Positions 43,123 through 50,799 of a stretch of 64,000 nucleotides of DNA are shown here, one piece after another. This DNA comes from Imperialibacter sp963977595. GTDB lineage: Bacteria > Bacteroidota > Bacteroidia > Cytophagales > Cyclobacteriaceae. Below the pieces are notes generated by a model that was not told the origin of the DNA, did no database searches, and saw nothing but the letters and a program-made list of their open reading frames with translations. Both the position numbers and the translations under genes were made by a program. The DNA lies in contig NZ_CP180355.1 of the NCBI RefSeq assembly GCF_048007035.1, positions 5,146,001 through 5,210,000 of the forward strand, in the 5' to 3' direction. Position 1 is the stretch's first letter, and every line of letters begins with the position of its first letter.

Positions 43123-44343
43123 TTAGTATACTCTGCCTATCATATCATGTTCTACTATGGCTCTTTTTAGTTCCAGAAAGTCGACTTCACCCTGGTGCTC
43201 GTACACCACCTTGCCTCCCGGCTCTACCAGTGCTGTGTAAGGCAATGCGCCATCCCAGCCGTCACCAAACGCCTCAACCATAGCATAGTTGTCGCCTCCC
43301 GTAAATATATAATTGGGCACTCCCGATTCCTTTTTATCAAGAAACTCAAGCACTTTATCTCTCTTTTCCAGCTTATCGGCCGAGATGGATACAAATTCGA
43401 AATCACGGGCGCCGTACATACGTTGGATGGCTATGAACTCGGGATACTCCAGCATGCATGGGCCGCACCAGGTAGCCCACACATTGATAAGTCTTAGTTT
43501 TTTCGAGTCGTCGTTTTTTAGCAAAGTTTTGATCCCCGCCAAATCGATGTCTTCAACTTTCACCTCTCTGCTGTTCCAGTCTTTGTCCACCCGCTCTCTC
43601 ATGTCTGTTTTCCATCCCCACTTTGTGGAGCAGCCAAAGACTTTTGTTACGGGCTCAGCTATAGGCTTTCCTTCAAGGGTGGCGTCTATGGCGGCTCTCA
43701 AATCCTCTGAGTTGGTTGTGCCGGGCTTTTCCACTTTGTCAAGACGACCATTGTAGGTCAATACTCTGTTGCTGTCGAAAACAAATGCGTGAGGAGTAGC
43801 CACCGGGCCATATTGCAGAGAGGCTTCTTCAGTATCGCCGTCGTACAGGTAAGGAAAATTGTAGTCCATATAGTCGGCCCTGAGTTGCATGGCCGTATAG
43901 TCGTCGTTCAGGTCGGTGTACCCTAGTTCTTCGTAGAGTAGCCCCATAGGGCTGTTGGGCGAAATGGCTATCAGCTTTACGCTCTTGCCTTTGTAATCGT
44001 TCACAACAGCTTTGATACGGTCCTCGTAGGCCTGGGCAGTAGGGCAGTGATTACATGTGAAAATGATCACAAGCACACTGGCATCACTGAAATCATCAAG
44101 GGTGTAGAACTTTCCATCAACACCCGGTAGGTTGAAGTCTGGTGCTTTTGCTCCTATTTCCAGCGTTGTTACTTCTCTTTTGGCGATGAACTGCGGGTTG
44201 GCAACAAAAGCGGGCTTCATTTCACCCGATGCTTCCGTTTCAGTGGCTTCGGCACTTTGGCTTTCATTTTTATTGCTTTGGCATGCGGAGAATATTGTGG
44301 CGAACACAATAACGGCAGCAAATGAATTCTTTAGAATTTTCAT
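43123..44343 (-). CDS. Lipoprotein with two thioredoxin-fold domains (AhpC/TSA-like plus TlpA-like)
   Basis: A 406-residue protein; the ATG at 44343 begins a lipoprotein signal (TIFSAC, Cys21). Domain 1 (about 60-235) is a peroxiredoxin-like redoxin with FTCNHCPTAQAYEDRI (Cys97, Cys100). Domain 2 (about 265-400) is TlpA/ResA-like with WATWCGPCMLEYPEF (Cys293, Cys296). Between them a further CST motif (Cys238) occurs. Two redox domains in tandem in one periplasmic lipoprotein suggest internal electron relay for thiol reduction in the envelope. Family assignment is firm; the partner reductant is unknown. Confidence 0.87.
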   Translation of the reverse strand: MKILKNSFAAVIVFATIFSACQSNKNESQSAEATETEASGEMKPAFVANPQFIAKREVTTLEIGAKAPDFNLPGVDGKFYTLDDFSDASVLVIIFTCNHCPTAQAYEDRIKAVVNDYKGKSVKLIAISPNSPMGLLYEELGYTDLNDDYTAMQLRADYMDYNFPYLYDGDTEEASLQYGPVATPHAFVFDSNRVLTYNGRLDKVEKPGTTNSEDLRAAIDATLEGKPIAEPVTKVFGCSTKWGWKTDMRERVDKDWNSREVKVEDIDLAGIKTLLKNDDSKKLRLINVWATWCGPCMLEYPEFIAIQRMYGARDFEFVSISADKLEKRDKVLEFLDKKESGVPNYIFTGGDNYAMVEAFGDGWDGALPYTALVEPGGKVVYEHQGEVDFLELKRAIVEHDMIGRVY

Positions 44344-44480
44344 AGTTTCAATAATAACAATATTAGGACGGTTTCGTGTCTGTCGATTTTTCGAACTTAT
44401 CAATAACTTTGGCCAAAGGCAATGAAATGTAATGTTAGGAAGAGAAAATCATTGGGGAATGGGCGAAATACCCCCTAAAC

Positions 44481-44507
44481 AGAAAGAGTGGACATTTGCC
44501 CACTCTT
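44481..44507 (-). terminator. Hairpin terminator of the Lys/Glu-rich lipoprotein gene
   Basis: On the minus strand AAGAGTGG (44507-44500) and CCACTCTT (44491-44484) form an eight-pair stem with an eight-base loop, followed by TTCT. It sits 32 bases after the stop at 44539. Confidence 0.6.
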
Positions 44508-44538
44508 CATTTTGATTATGTGATAGCCCACCGATTTA

Positions 44539-44946
44539 TTAGCTCTCTTCTTTTTTGAACACATCGTTGAACTCCTTTTTCACATTGTTGACAACTGTGG
44601 TTGCATCTTCTTTGATACCATTCCAATTGTCTTTTGTAGCCTCTTTCACGTCTTCCAGTTTGGACTGAAGCTGCTCTTTTTGATCATTGAGTTTTTCTTT
44701 GAGCGTTTCGCTTTCCTCGTCCATCTTGTCCTTCAAACCGTCGAGTTTCTCATCCAACTCGTCAATCTGATTTTCAATTTTGGCGGTAAGCTTCGCCTTT
44801 TCAACTTTGATCTTATCAGTCGCATTTTCTACAGCTTCTGTTGCATTCTCCTTCATGTCCTCAGCCTCTTTTTTTGAGTCCTGGGTACAACTGAAGAATA
44901 ACATCGACAGCATAGCTGACATCAATACACCTCTTAGAATTTTCAT
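44539..44946 (-). CDS. Small Lys/Glu-rich coiled-coil lipoprotein
   Basis: A 135-residue protein with a lipoprotein signal (MLSMLFFSC, Cys20) followed by an almost continuous amphipathic helix rich in Lys, Glu and Asp (ENATDKIKVEKAKLTAKIENQIDELDEKLDGL...). The pattern resembles apolipoprotein-like or YtxH-like stress and envelope proteins. No specific function is recognised. It is a single-gene unit with its own terminator. Confidence 0.65.
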   Translation of the reverse strand: MKILRGVLMSAMLSMLFFSCTQDSKKEAEDMKENATEAVENATDKIKVEKAKLTAKIENQIDELDEKLDGLKDKMDEESETLKEKLNDQKEQLQSKLEDVKEATKDNWNGIKEDATTVVNNVKKEFNDVFKKEES

Positions 44947-45060
44947 AGTTTTTAATTTAAAATTTATAACTGGTTACAACTAGTTATAGCGTTTTTAAAA
45001 CTATTTTGTTTCATTTATAAGTGTAAGTGTCTGATTTCAAGAGGCTAACAAATGGCTGGT

Positions 45061-46038
45061 TTATAGCTTTTTCCAGCGTTCCACTGTATTTGGTACGGGA
45101 TCAATTGTTTGCAAATATTCGTAAATGGCTCCCAGGTCCTGCTCGGTCATGCCAGCGTACATGGTCCATGGCATCACAGTTTGGAATTCACCTTTTGCCA
45201 TGTCCACATCAGGTAGTACGTAGGTGGAGTCGGTGTAAAGCTTGAACCGTTGGATAAAGGCAGCTTTTGTCCACTTGCCTATGCCCGTTTCGTGTGGGGT
45301 AATGTTCATGGACGATACCATATAGCCGTTGCCCATGTTAAATTCAAAGCCGCCCGCAAAAAGCTCACCTACCACTGTTCCGTTTTCCTGCTTGGTGTGG
45401 CATTCGGCGCAGCCTGCAGCATTTGCCACATAGGCGCCATACTCGACTACATTTTTCGGATCTGGCATTTTTTTCGGAGTGGCCGCTGCTGGCATGGTGT
45501 TGATAATGAAGTTGACCGGAAAATCGGCGACAGACGGGTCCGGGTCAAATGCTATTGGAGAGAGTGAGCGGACGTAGGCGATAATCGACTTAATATCCTC
45601 AGTGTCCATTTTGCCATAGTATTTGTACGGCATAACTGGGAAGAAGGCCGTTCCATGCTTGCTAACGCCCGTTGTAATGGCTCTGAAAATTTCGCCGTCT
45701 GTCCAGGCTTCCAGGTGATGAGGTGTGATGTTTTTCGAAACAAAACGGCCTGGAAAGCCAAAGCTCTGATCAAAAAGTTCACCGCCTCTACCTTCTGTAC
45801 CAGGTATAGGAGGTCCGGCAAACTTGCTCCAGTCACGTGTGGAATGGCAATCGATACAAACGCTTACGTGGTTAGCGAGGTAGCGTCCTCGTTCAATTTG
45901 TTGTTCGGTACCTTCAACTGATATCTCGGGGGCAGGCCCCACGTCAGGAAGTGCAAATTTCAGATAGGACAAGCCTGATGCAATTATCAGGATTAACAGG
46001 CTGATGACGATAATAGCCACCTTTAGAATCTTATTCAT
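45061..46038 (-). CDS. Dihaem cytochrome c, membrane-anchored
   Basis: A 325-residue protein with an N-terminal signal anchor (MNKILKVAIIVISLLILIIASG). It has two c-type haem motifs: CIDCH (61-65) and CAECH (210-214), and likely distal Met ligands in FPVMPYKYYGKM (domain 1) and VMPWTMYAGMT (domain 2). It would carry electrons in the periplasm, for example to a terminal oxidase or from a dehydrogenase; the partner is not in the window. Confidence 0.88.
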   Translation of the reverse strand: MNKILKVAIIVISLLILIIASGLSYLKFALPDVGPAPEISVEGTEQQIERGRYLANHVSVCIDCHSTRDWSKFAGPPIPGTEGRGGELFDQSFGFPGRFVSKNITPHHLEAWTDGEIFRAITTGVSKHGTAFFPVMPYKYYGKMDTEDIKSIIAYVRSLSPIAFDPDPSVADFPVNFIINTMPAAATPKKMPDPKNVVEYGAYVANAAGCAECHTKQENGTVVGELFAGGFEFNMGNGYMVSSMNITPHETGIGKWTKAAFIQRFKLYTDSTYVLPDVDMAKGEFQTVMPWTMYAGMTEQDLGAIYEYLQTIDPVPNTVERWKKL

Positions 46039-46151
46039 ATTAGATAGGGTTGGTTAGCTTACAAAAATGTCCAAGGCTGGAAAAAGCATAAAAAAACTGT
46101 CACCAAAATACAATATCAGAAATTAAAAACGAAAGGATTTCGAGCCGATTG

Positions 46152-46652
46152 CTAGCCGAGGAACATCTCCTGCATGGCTTTCCAAAGCTTTCCTTTTAGT
46201 GCAATGGCTTGTTCGAGAGCAGCCAGGCTATCGGAGGCCAGGTACTGCTGGTCATCTCTTTTGATGACGGTGTATTTGGAGGTGGAGACTGATAACTCCA
46301 CACCGAAAGAGAGTACCTTGCTGAAGGAAACTGTTTGCGTTGGATTGGTTTTGTAATCCGATTCGCTGATGAGCACAGCACTTCTCAGGTCTATGCTAAC
46401 TGCCCCTGTGATTTTGGTCAACAGCTCTTTCTGCGACGCTTCGAGTGCCTGAAAGGGCTGTTTGAGAATGATTAGCGTGTTTTGTTTGGTGGCGGCTGGT
46501 TCAGCCATTGTGGTTTTCGTCTCCGCCGGTTTTGCAGCCTCAACAGGGGCAGGCTTTTCTGGTGCCGCCGGAGCACTTTGCTTTTCACCAATCAGGTAAA
46601 GCTCTTCAGTAAACAAAGCTTTCAACGAAGCCGGATGGAGATCAGCGCCCAT
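46152..46652 (-). CDS. Unknown cytosolic protein with Pro/Ala-rich linker; weak HolD-like pattern
   Basis: A 166-residue protein without signal peptide. A short N-terminal helix (ADLHPASLKALFTEELYLIG) is joined by an Ala/Pro/Glu-rich linker (about 25-58) to a folded domain (about 58-166) that starts LIILKQPFQALEASQKELLTKI and ends YLASDSLAALEQAIALKGKLWKAMQEMF. The final strand-helix pattern with KxxLW is reminiscent of DNA polymerase III psi (HolD) subunits, but this is only a by-eye resemblance. It lies six bases after the hotdog thioesterase gene on the same strand. Function unproven. Confidence 0.55.
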   Translation of the reverse strand: MGADLHPASLKALFTEELYLIGEKQSAPAAPEKPAPVEAAKPAETKTTMAEPAATKQNTLIILKQPFQALEASQKELLTKITGAVSIDLRSAVLISESDYKTNPTQTVSFSKVLSFGVELSVSTSKYTVIKRDDQQYLASDSLAALEQAIALKGKLWKAMQEMFLG

Positions 46653-46658
46653 AGTGAT

Positions 46659-47195
46659 TTAGCTTAGGTCTTCAGGTTTTAACTTAAAAATAGACTTCAA
46701 CTCTACGGCATCCTCAGGCTTCATCCTTTTTGCCAGCACCAGCCTCAGCTGACGGCGGCGAAGCGCACCTTCGTAGAGCTCTTTTTCAAATTCCGTTTCA
46801 GGAGTTAATTCCGGCACATCAATGGGTCGGCCGGTTTGGTCTACCGCCACAAAAGTGAAAAAGGCGGTGTTGCTGTCGATTTTTTTATTGCCTGGAATGT
46901 CTTCGGCGGTCACCTGAATATATACTTCCATGGAAGAACTGAATGCACGTGTTACCCGGGCCTTTAGTGTTACCACATTTCCCAGCCGTATGGGCTTGCC
47001 AAAAGAAACGTTGTCAACGGAGGCTGTTACCACGATGCGGTTTGAATGCTTTTGCGCTGCAATGGCGCTTACGATGTCCATCCAGTGCATCAGCCGACCT
47101 CCCATGAGGTTGTTGAGCGTGTTGGTGTCGTTGGGCAACACCAACTCTGTCATGACCACTTCCGATTCTTTTGCACTCTTTGCTTTTTTTGCCAT
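46659..47195 (-). CDS. Acyl-CoA thioesterase, hotdog fold
   Basis: About 178 residues from the ATG at 47195 (MAKKAKSAKESEVVMTELVLPND); a longer frame to 47219 or 47240 would overlap pcm. It has the YciA/BACH-type pattern: NTLNNLMGGRLMHWMDIVSAIAAQKHSNRIVVTASVDNVSFGKPIRLGN, with the catalytic-site Asn/Asp region near 28-42, and VTAEDIPGNKKIDSNTAFFTFVAVD. The family hydrolyses acyl-CoA thioesters. It directly follows pcm (gap 4 bases) and is probably co-transcribed. Confidence 0.88.
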   Translation of the reverse strand: MAKKAKSAKESEVVMTELVLPNDTNTLNNLMGGRLMHWMDIVSAIAAQKHSNRIVVTASVDNVSFGKPIRLGNVVTLKARVTRAFSSSMEVYIQVTAEDIPGNKKIDSNTAFFTFVAVDQTGRPIDVPELTPETEFEKELYEGALRRRQLRLVLAKRMKPEDAVELKSIFKLKPEDLS

Positions 47196-47199
47196 CTCC

Positions 47200-47853
47200 T
47201 TATTTTTTGCCCCAGCCATTCTCGCCCAGTAATGGCACAAAGCTAAAATTATCGAAAGTTTCTTTCACCAGTTTGTTGCCTTCTTTTTTGGTTATCCGGA
47301 TCATTTTTTGGCTTTTGTCATCACCCACCGGTATTACCAGCCTGCCTCCTGGCTTTAGCTGCTCAACAAGTGCGGTGGGAATTGTGGGCGCTCCGGCAGT
47401 GACTAAAATAGCGTCGAATGGAGCAAAGTTAGGCATGCCCTTCGATCCGTCTCCCTGAAAAAAATGGGCTTTATATCCCATTGAGGGTAGAAATTTTCGG
47501 GTTCTTTCGTAAAGCACTTTGTTGTATTCAATGGTGTAGACTTCAGCACCAAGCTCCAATAAAATGCAACACTGATAGCCAGATCCGGTGCCAATTTCCA
47601 GAACTTTACTTCCTGGCCCTGCGCCCGTTAGCTGTGTTTGAAACGCCACGGTGTAGGGCTGAGAAATGGTTTGGTCTTCCCCAATGGGAAAGGCTTTGTC
47701 CTGATAAGCGTGTTCTACAAAGGCATTGTCGAAGAAAAAGTGGCGAGGTACTTTGCCAATGGCATCGAGCACCATTTTGCTCTTGATCCCTTTTTCAATT
47801 AACGTATTTACAAGTCCTCTTCTTAGCCCTTTGTGCCTGTAGCTGTCTTCCAT
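47200..47853 (-). CDS. pcm: Protein-L-isoaspartate O-methyltransferase
   Basis: A 217-residue cytosolic SAM-dependent enzyme that repairs isoaspartyl residues in aged proteins. Visible signatures: VPRHFFFDNAFVEHAYQDKAFPIGEDQTISQPYTVAFQTQLT, SAM motif I VLEIGTGSGYQC (84-94), and the later FDAILVTAGAPTIP and LKPGGRLVIPVGD. Length is normal for the family. It heads a short cluster with the hotdog thioesterase and the HolD-like unknown. Confidence 0.93.
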   Translation of the reverse strand: MEDSYRHKGLRRGLVNTLIEKGIKSKMVLDAIGKVPRHFFFDNAFVEHAYQDKAFPIGEDQTISQPYTVAFQTQLTGAGPGSKVLEIGTGSGYQCCILLELGAEVYTIEYNKVLYERTRKFLPSMGYKAHFFQGDGSKGMPNFAPFDAILVTAGAPTIPTALVEQLKPGGRLVIPVGDDKSQKMIRITKKEGNKLVKETFDNFSFVPLLGENGWGKK

Positions 47854-47991
47854 TCTGACGGCAATTTAATTGAATTGACAGTACGGGGCGCAGAAGGCGA
47901 TCAGTTTTGTTCATTACTTTTGAAAGATATTGGAAAAGGCTACCGTGGGGAGCTTCTGCCAATTAAATTCGCTGGATAATTTATAATTGAG

Positions 47992-48579
47992 ATGTTTACA
48001 GGGATTGTTGAAACTACAGGGAAAGTAGAGAAGATAGAAAAGTCTGGGACGAACTATACTTTCACAATCGAAAGTGCGATTAGTCCCGAGCTAAAGATAG
48101 ATCAGAGTGTGTCTCACAACGGCGTTTGCCTGACGGTAGTTGGCGTTGCCGATGGAGCGCACCAGGTTACGGCTATCCACGAGACAATGGAGAAGACCTC
48201 GCTGGGGTTGCTGGGCGAAGGCGACCTTGTTAACCTGGAAAGATGCATGCTGGCCAATGGTCGGTTCGATGGCCATATCGTGCAAGGGCATGTTGATCAG
48301 GTTGGCGTTTGCATAAGCAGAACGGAAGAAGACGGCAGTTGGCTGTTCGATTTTAAGTATGATGACGCATTGGGCAATGTGACTGTCGAAAAAGGCTCCA
48401 TTTGTGTCAATGGTGTAAGCCTGACTTGTTTTAACTCAAGAAAAGGGGAGTTTACGGTGGCTATAATTCCCTATACTTTTGAGCATACAAATTTCAAAAA
48501 TATCGACAAGGGTACGAAAGTTAATCTTGAATTTGATATTTTGGGGAAATATATTCAAAGAATATTAAAAGGATACTAA
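47992..48579 (+). CDS. ribE: Riboflavin synthase, alpha subunit
   Basis: A 195-residue enzyme that dismutates 6,7-dimethyl-8-ribityllumazine to riboflavin. It starts MFTGIVETTGKV, the family hallmark, and contains two lumazine-binding repeats (about 1-96 and 97-190) with SHNGVCLTV and VNGVSLTCF, and the GHVDQVG junction at the domain border. Length is as expected. A TACTTTTG box at 47915-47922 lies upstream and resembles a Bacteroidota -7 element. No FMN riboswitch was recognised before it. Confidence 0.95.
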   Translation: MFTGIVETTGKVEKIEKSGTNYTFTIESAISPELKIDQSVSHNGVCLTVVGVADGAHQVTAIHETMEKTSLGLLGEGDLVNLERCMLANGRFDGHIVQGHVDQVGVCISRTEEDGSWLFDFKYDDALGNVTVEKGSICVNGVSLTCFNSRKGEFTVAIIPYTFEHTNFKNIDKGTKVNLEFDILGKYIQRILKGY

Positions 48580-48611
48580 TCGACCTGAACCTTCAACCTT
48601 AAGAATTTACT

Positions 48612-49310
48612 ATGGAAGTTAAATGCATGGTAGTGGATGACGATCCACTGGCGAGAAAGCTGGTTAAGCACTATATTGAAAAAACGGAATTTCTGACGTT
48701 GAGCTATGAGCTTGCCAATCCCATTGAAGCCAAAAACATACTGGTAAAGGAGGATGCTGACGTCGATTTGCTGTTTCTGGATATCCAAATGCCAGAAATG
48801 TCGGGGCTCGAACTGATGGAGTCGCTGGACAAATCTTATCAGATTGTGTTCATCACTTCGGAAGAGCAGTATGCCGTTCAGGCATTTGAGAATAGTGTGG
48901 TTGACTACCTGGTGAAGCCTTTTGAGTACCCACGTTTTTTGAAGGTGGCCACCAAAGGCAAAGAGAATATTGAGACACTTCGCAGGTTTGTGGAAAAGCA
49001 AACCCACGTTTTTGTGAAGTGCGATGGAAGGCTGGTGAGGATTCAGCTAAGTGACTTGCTGTTTGTAGAAGCGCTGGCTGATTACGTGATCTTCAATACC
49101 AAAAAAGGAAAGTACATTGTTCATTACACAATGAAGGGAATAGAAAAGCGACTCCCTACCACTTCCTTTGCCAGGGTTCACAGGTCGTACATTATTAATA
49201 TCGACAATGTTGACCACCTCGAGGAATCGAATATCATGATTGGTGATAAGAGTGTGCCGGTGGGAGCTTCTTACAAAGAGAAATTTATAAAGAAGCTAAA
49301 CATGCTTTAG
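48612..49310 (+). CDS. LytTR response regulator (orphan)
   Basis: A 232-residue regulator: receiver domain at about 3-120 (phosphoacceptor Asp57 in LLFLDIQMPE, YLVKPFEYPR near 104) and LytTR DNA-binding domain at about 132-230 (VKCDGRLVRIQLSDLLFVEALADYVIF, ARVHRSYIINIDNVDHLEESNIMIG). No sensor kinase lies next to it. It follows ribE by 32 bases on the same strand and its end overlaps the convergent PAP2 gene by 15 bases. Confidence 0.92.
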   Translation: MEVKCMVVDDDPLARKLVKHYIEKTEFLTLSYELANPIEAKNILVKEDADVDLLFLDIQMPEMSGLELMESLDKSYQIVFITSEEQYAVQAFENSVVDYLVKPFEYPRFLKVATKGKENIETLRRFVEKQTHVFVKCDGRLVRIQLSDLLFVEALADYVIFNTKKGKYIVHYTMKGIEKRLPTTSFARVHRSYIINIDNVDHLEESNIMIGDKSVPVGASYKEKFIKKLNML

Positions 49311-49856
49311 TCTTCCTGTTTTTCTTCCAAGAAGATAGATGATATAGGCTGCGGCAATACCCACAAGGGCCCCCACTAGTACATCGCCCGGGTAGTGCAC
49401 GCCAACGTAAATCCGGCTATAAGTTACTATAGCGGCCCATGCGTACCACACAAAGTGCCAGTAGGCTTTTCCTGTGTGCAATAAACTGACGAATGTGGCC
49501 AGTGCAAAAGTGTTGGCTGCATGTGAGGAGGCAAATCCAAATTTTCCCCCGCATCCGTCAACCAGGTGAACCAGTGAGGCGATGGCGGGGTCATGGCATG
49601 GCCTCAGTCTTTCGAAAAATGGCTTCATCAGGCCAGAAGTCAGCTGGTCTGCTATCACAATGGTGAGTACTATGGCAAGTATTGACCAGGCCGCCTCCTT
49701 TTTTTGCTGGTAGATTAACCAGGCAATGAGAGCAAGGTAAAGGGGAATCCAGGTATTTCTTCCTGTTATCAGCAGCATGGGGCCGTCAAGCCAACTGGCA
49801 TGGTGCGAGTTCAGCCACAAGAAAAATTGTTGGTCTAACTCAATTAGCCAGTTCAT
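49296..49856 (-). CDS. PAP2-family membrane phosphatase
   Basis: A 186-residue protein with about five membrane helices. The phosphatase signature appears in its three parts: KPFFERLRPCHD (motif 1), FASSHAANTFALA (motif 2, a PSGH variant with Ser-Ser-His) and SRIYVGVHYPGDVLVGALVG (motif 3, catalytic His). It likely dephosphorylates a lipid phosphate or undecaprenyl pyrophosphate. It overlaps hemF upstream (start within the hemF stop by four bases) and overlaps the LytTR gene convergently. Confidence 0.9.
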   Translation of the reverse strand: MNWLIELDQQFFLWLNSHHASWLDGPMLLITGRNTWIPLYLALIAWLIYQQKKEAAWSILAIVLTIVIADQLTSGLMKPFFERLRPCHDPAIASLVHLVDGCGGKFGFASSHAANTFALATFVSLLHTGKAYWHFVWYAWAAIVTYSRIYVGVHYPGDVLVGALVGIAAAYIIYLLGRKTGRLKHV

Positions 49857-50752
49857 AAGCCCAACCAGTTAACCCCTTTCTTAAGGGACAAAAGCGTGTC
49901 ATGTTCGGGCGTACCTGCTTCAGGCTGGTGGTTGTATTCCCAGCCAGCCAATGGCGGCAAGCTCATCAATATCGACTCAATACGTCCATCAGTTTCAAGT
50001 CCAAATTTTGTACCCCTGTCGAGCACGAGATTAAACTCCACATAGCGACCTCTTCGCAGCATCTGCCAGTTTTTCTCCCGCTCACCATGAGGCAGCGAGC
50101 TATTGCTGGCCATAAAGTGCGTGTAGGTAGGTGCAAAAGTGTTGCCCACGTCTTGTACGAACTGCCACCGGTCTTCCATCGAAATTCCATCCTCTGCTTT
50201 CAAATGGTCGAAGAATATCCCACCGATGCCACGGGTCTCGTGGCGGTGCGGCACATAGAAATAGTTGTCGGCCCATTCCTTGAACTTTGGGTAATAAGCC
50301 GGGTTGTGCCTGTCACAGGTGTTTTTGAGCGCCTGGTGGAAATAGACGGCGTCGTTGGGGTTTACATAGTGTGGGGTGAGGTCGATGCCGCCGCCAAACC
50401 AGCATACGCCGTTGCTCATTTCAAAGTACCTAACGTTCATGTGAATGATGGGCACAAAGGGATTGGAGGGGTGGAGTACGATGGAAACGCCGGTAGCGTA
50501 GAAATCTGCCTGGTCGAGGCCAAAGGACTGAAGGACTTTTTCAGGTGTTGGGCCCCATACCGCTGAAAAGTTAACGCCTCCTTTTTCAATTACTTTTCCA
50601 TTTCTTATCACCCGTGACCTGCCACCTCCGCCGCCGGGCCTGTCCCAGGCATCCTCTTCAAAGGTACCAGTGCCGTCGGCTGCTTCCAGCGACAGGCAGA
50701 TATTATCCTGTAAGCCCTTAAACCAATTTGTAATTTCTTCTTTTCCAGGCAT
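49853..50752 (-). CDS. hemF: Oxygen-dependent coproporphyrinogen III oxidase
   Basis: A 299-residue enzyme, the same length as in E. coli. It converts coproporphyrinogen III to protoporphyrinogen IX using oxygen in haem synthesis. Typical conserved stretches include EDAWDRPGGGGGRSRVI, WFGGGIDLTPHYVNPNDAVYFHQ (His/Asp cluster for metal or catalysis), YFYVPHRHETRGIGGIFFDHL and LRRGRYVEFNLVLDRGTKFGLETDGRIESILMSLPP. Haem is needed for the c-type cytochrome in this window. It is coupled to the PAP2 gene. Confidence 0.95.
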   Translation of the reverse strand: MPGKEEITNWFKGLQDNICLSLEAADGTGTFEEDAWDRPGGGGGRSRVIRNGKVIEKGGVNFSAVWGPTPEKVLQSFGLDQADFYATGVSIVLHPSNPFVPIIHMNVRYFEMSNGVCWFGGGIDLTPHYVNPNDAVYFHQALKNTCDRHNPAYYPKFKEWADNYFYVPHRHETRGIGGIFFDHLKAEDGISMEDRWQFVQDVGNTFAPTYTHFMASNSSLPHGEREKNWQMLRRGRYVEFNLVLDRGTKFGLETDGRIESILMSLPPLAGWEYNHQPEAGTPEHDTLLSLKKGVNWLGL

Positions 50753-50799
50753 AGCTTCAACGATATCAATTCAAGGGCAAATATAGGAGAACCACAAAA

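Noticed and set aside
42895..43170. 91-codon plus-strand ORF over the end of the sensor-kinase gene and the gap
   Set aside because: It starts inside the kinase start region, runs through a terminator hairpin and the end of the redoxin gene, and its protein has no recognisable features.
47915..47922. Full promoter for ribE
   Set aside because: TACTTTTG fits the -7 element, but no TTTG at the right -33 distance is seen; mentioned in the ribE entry only.
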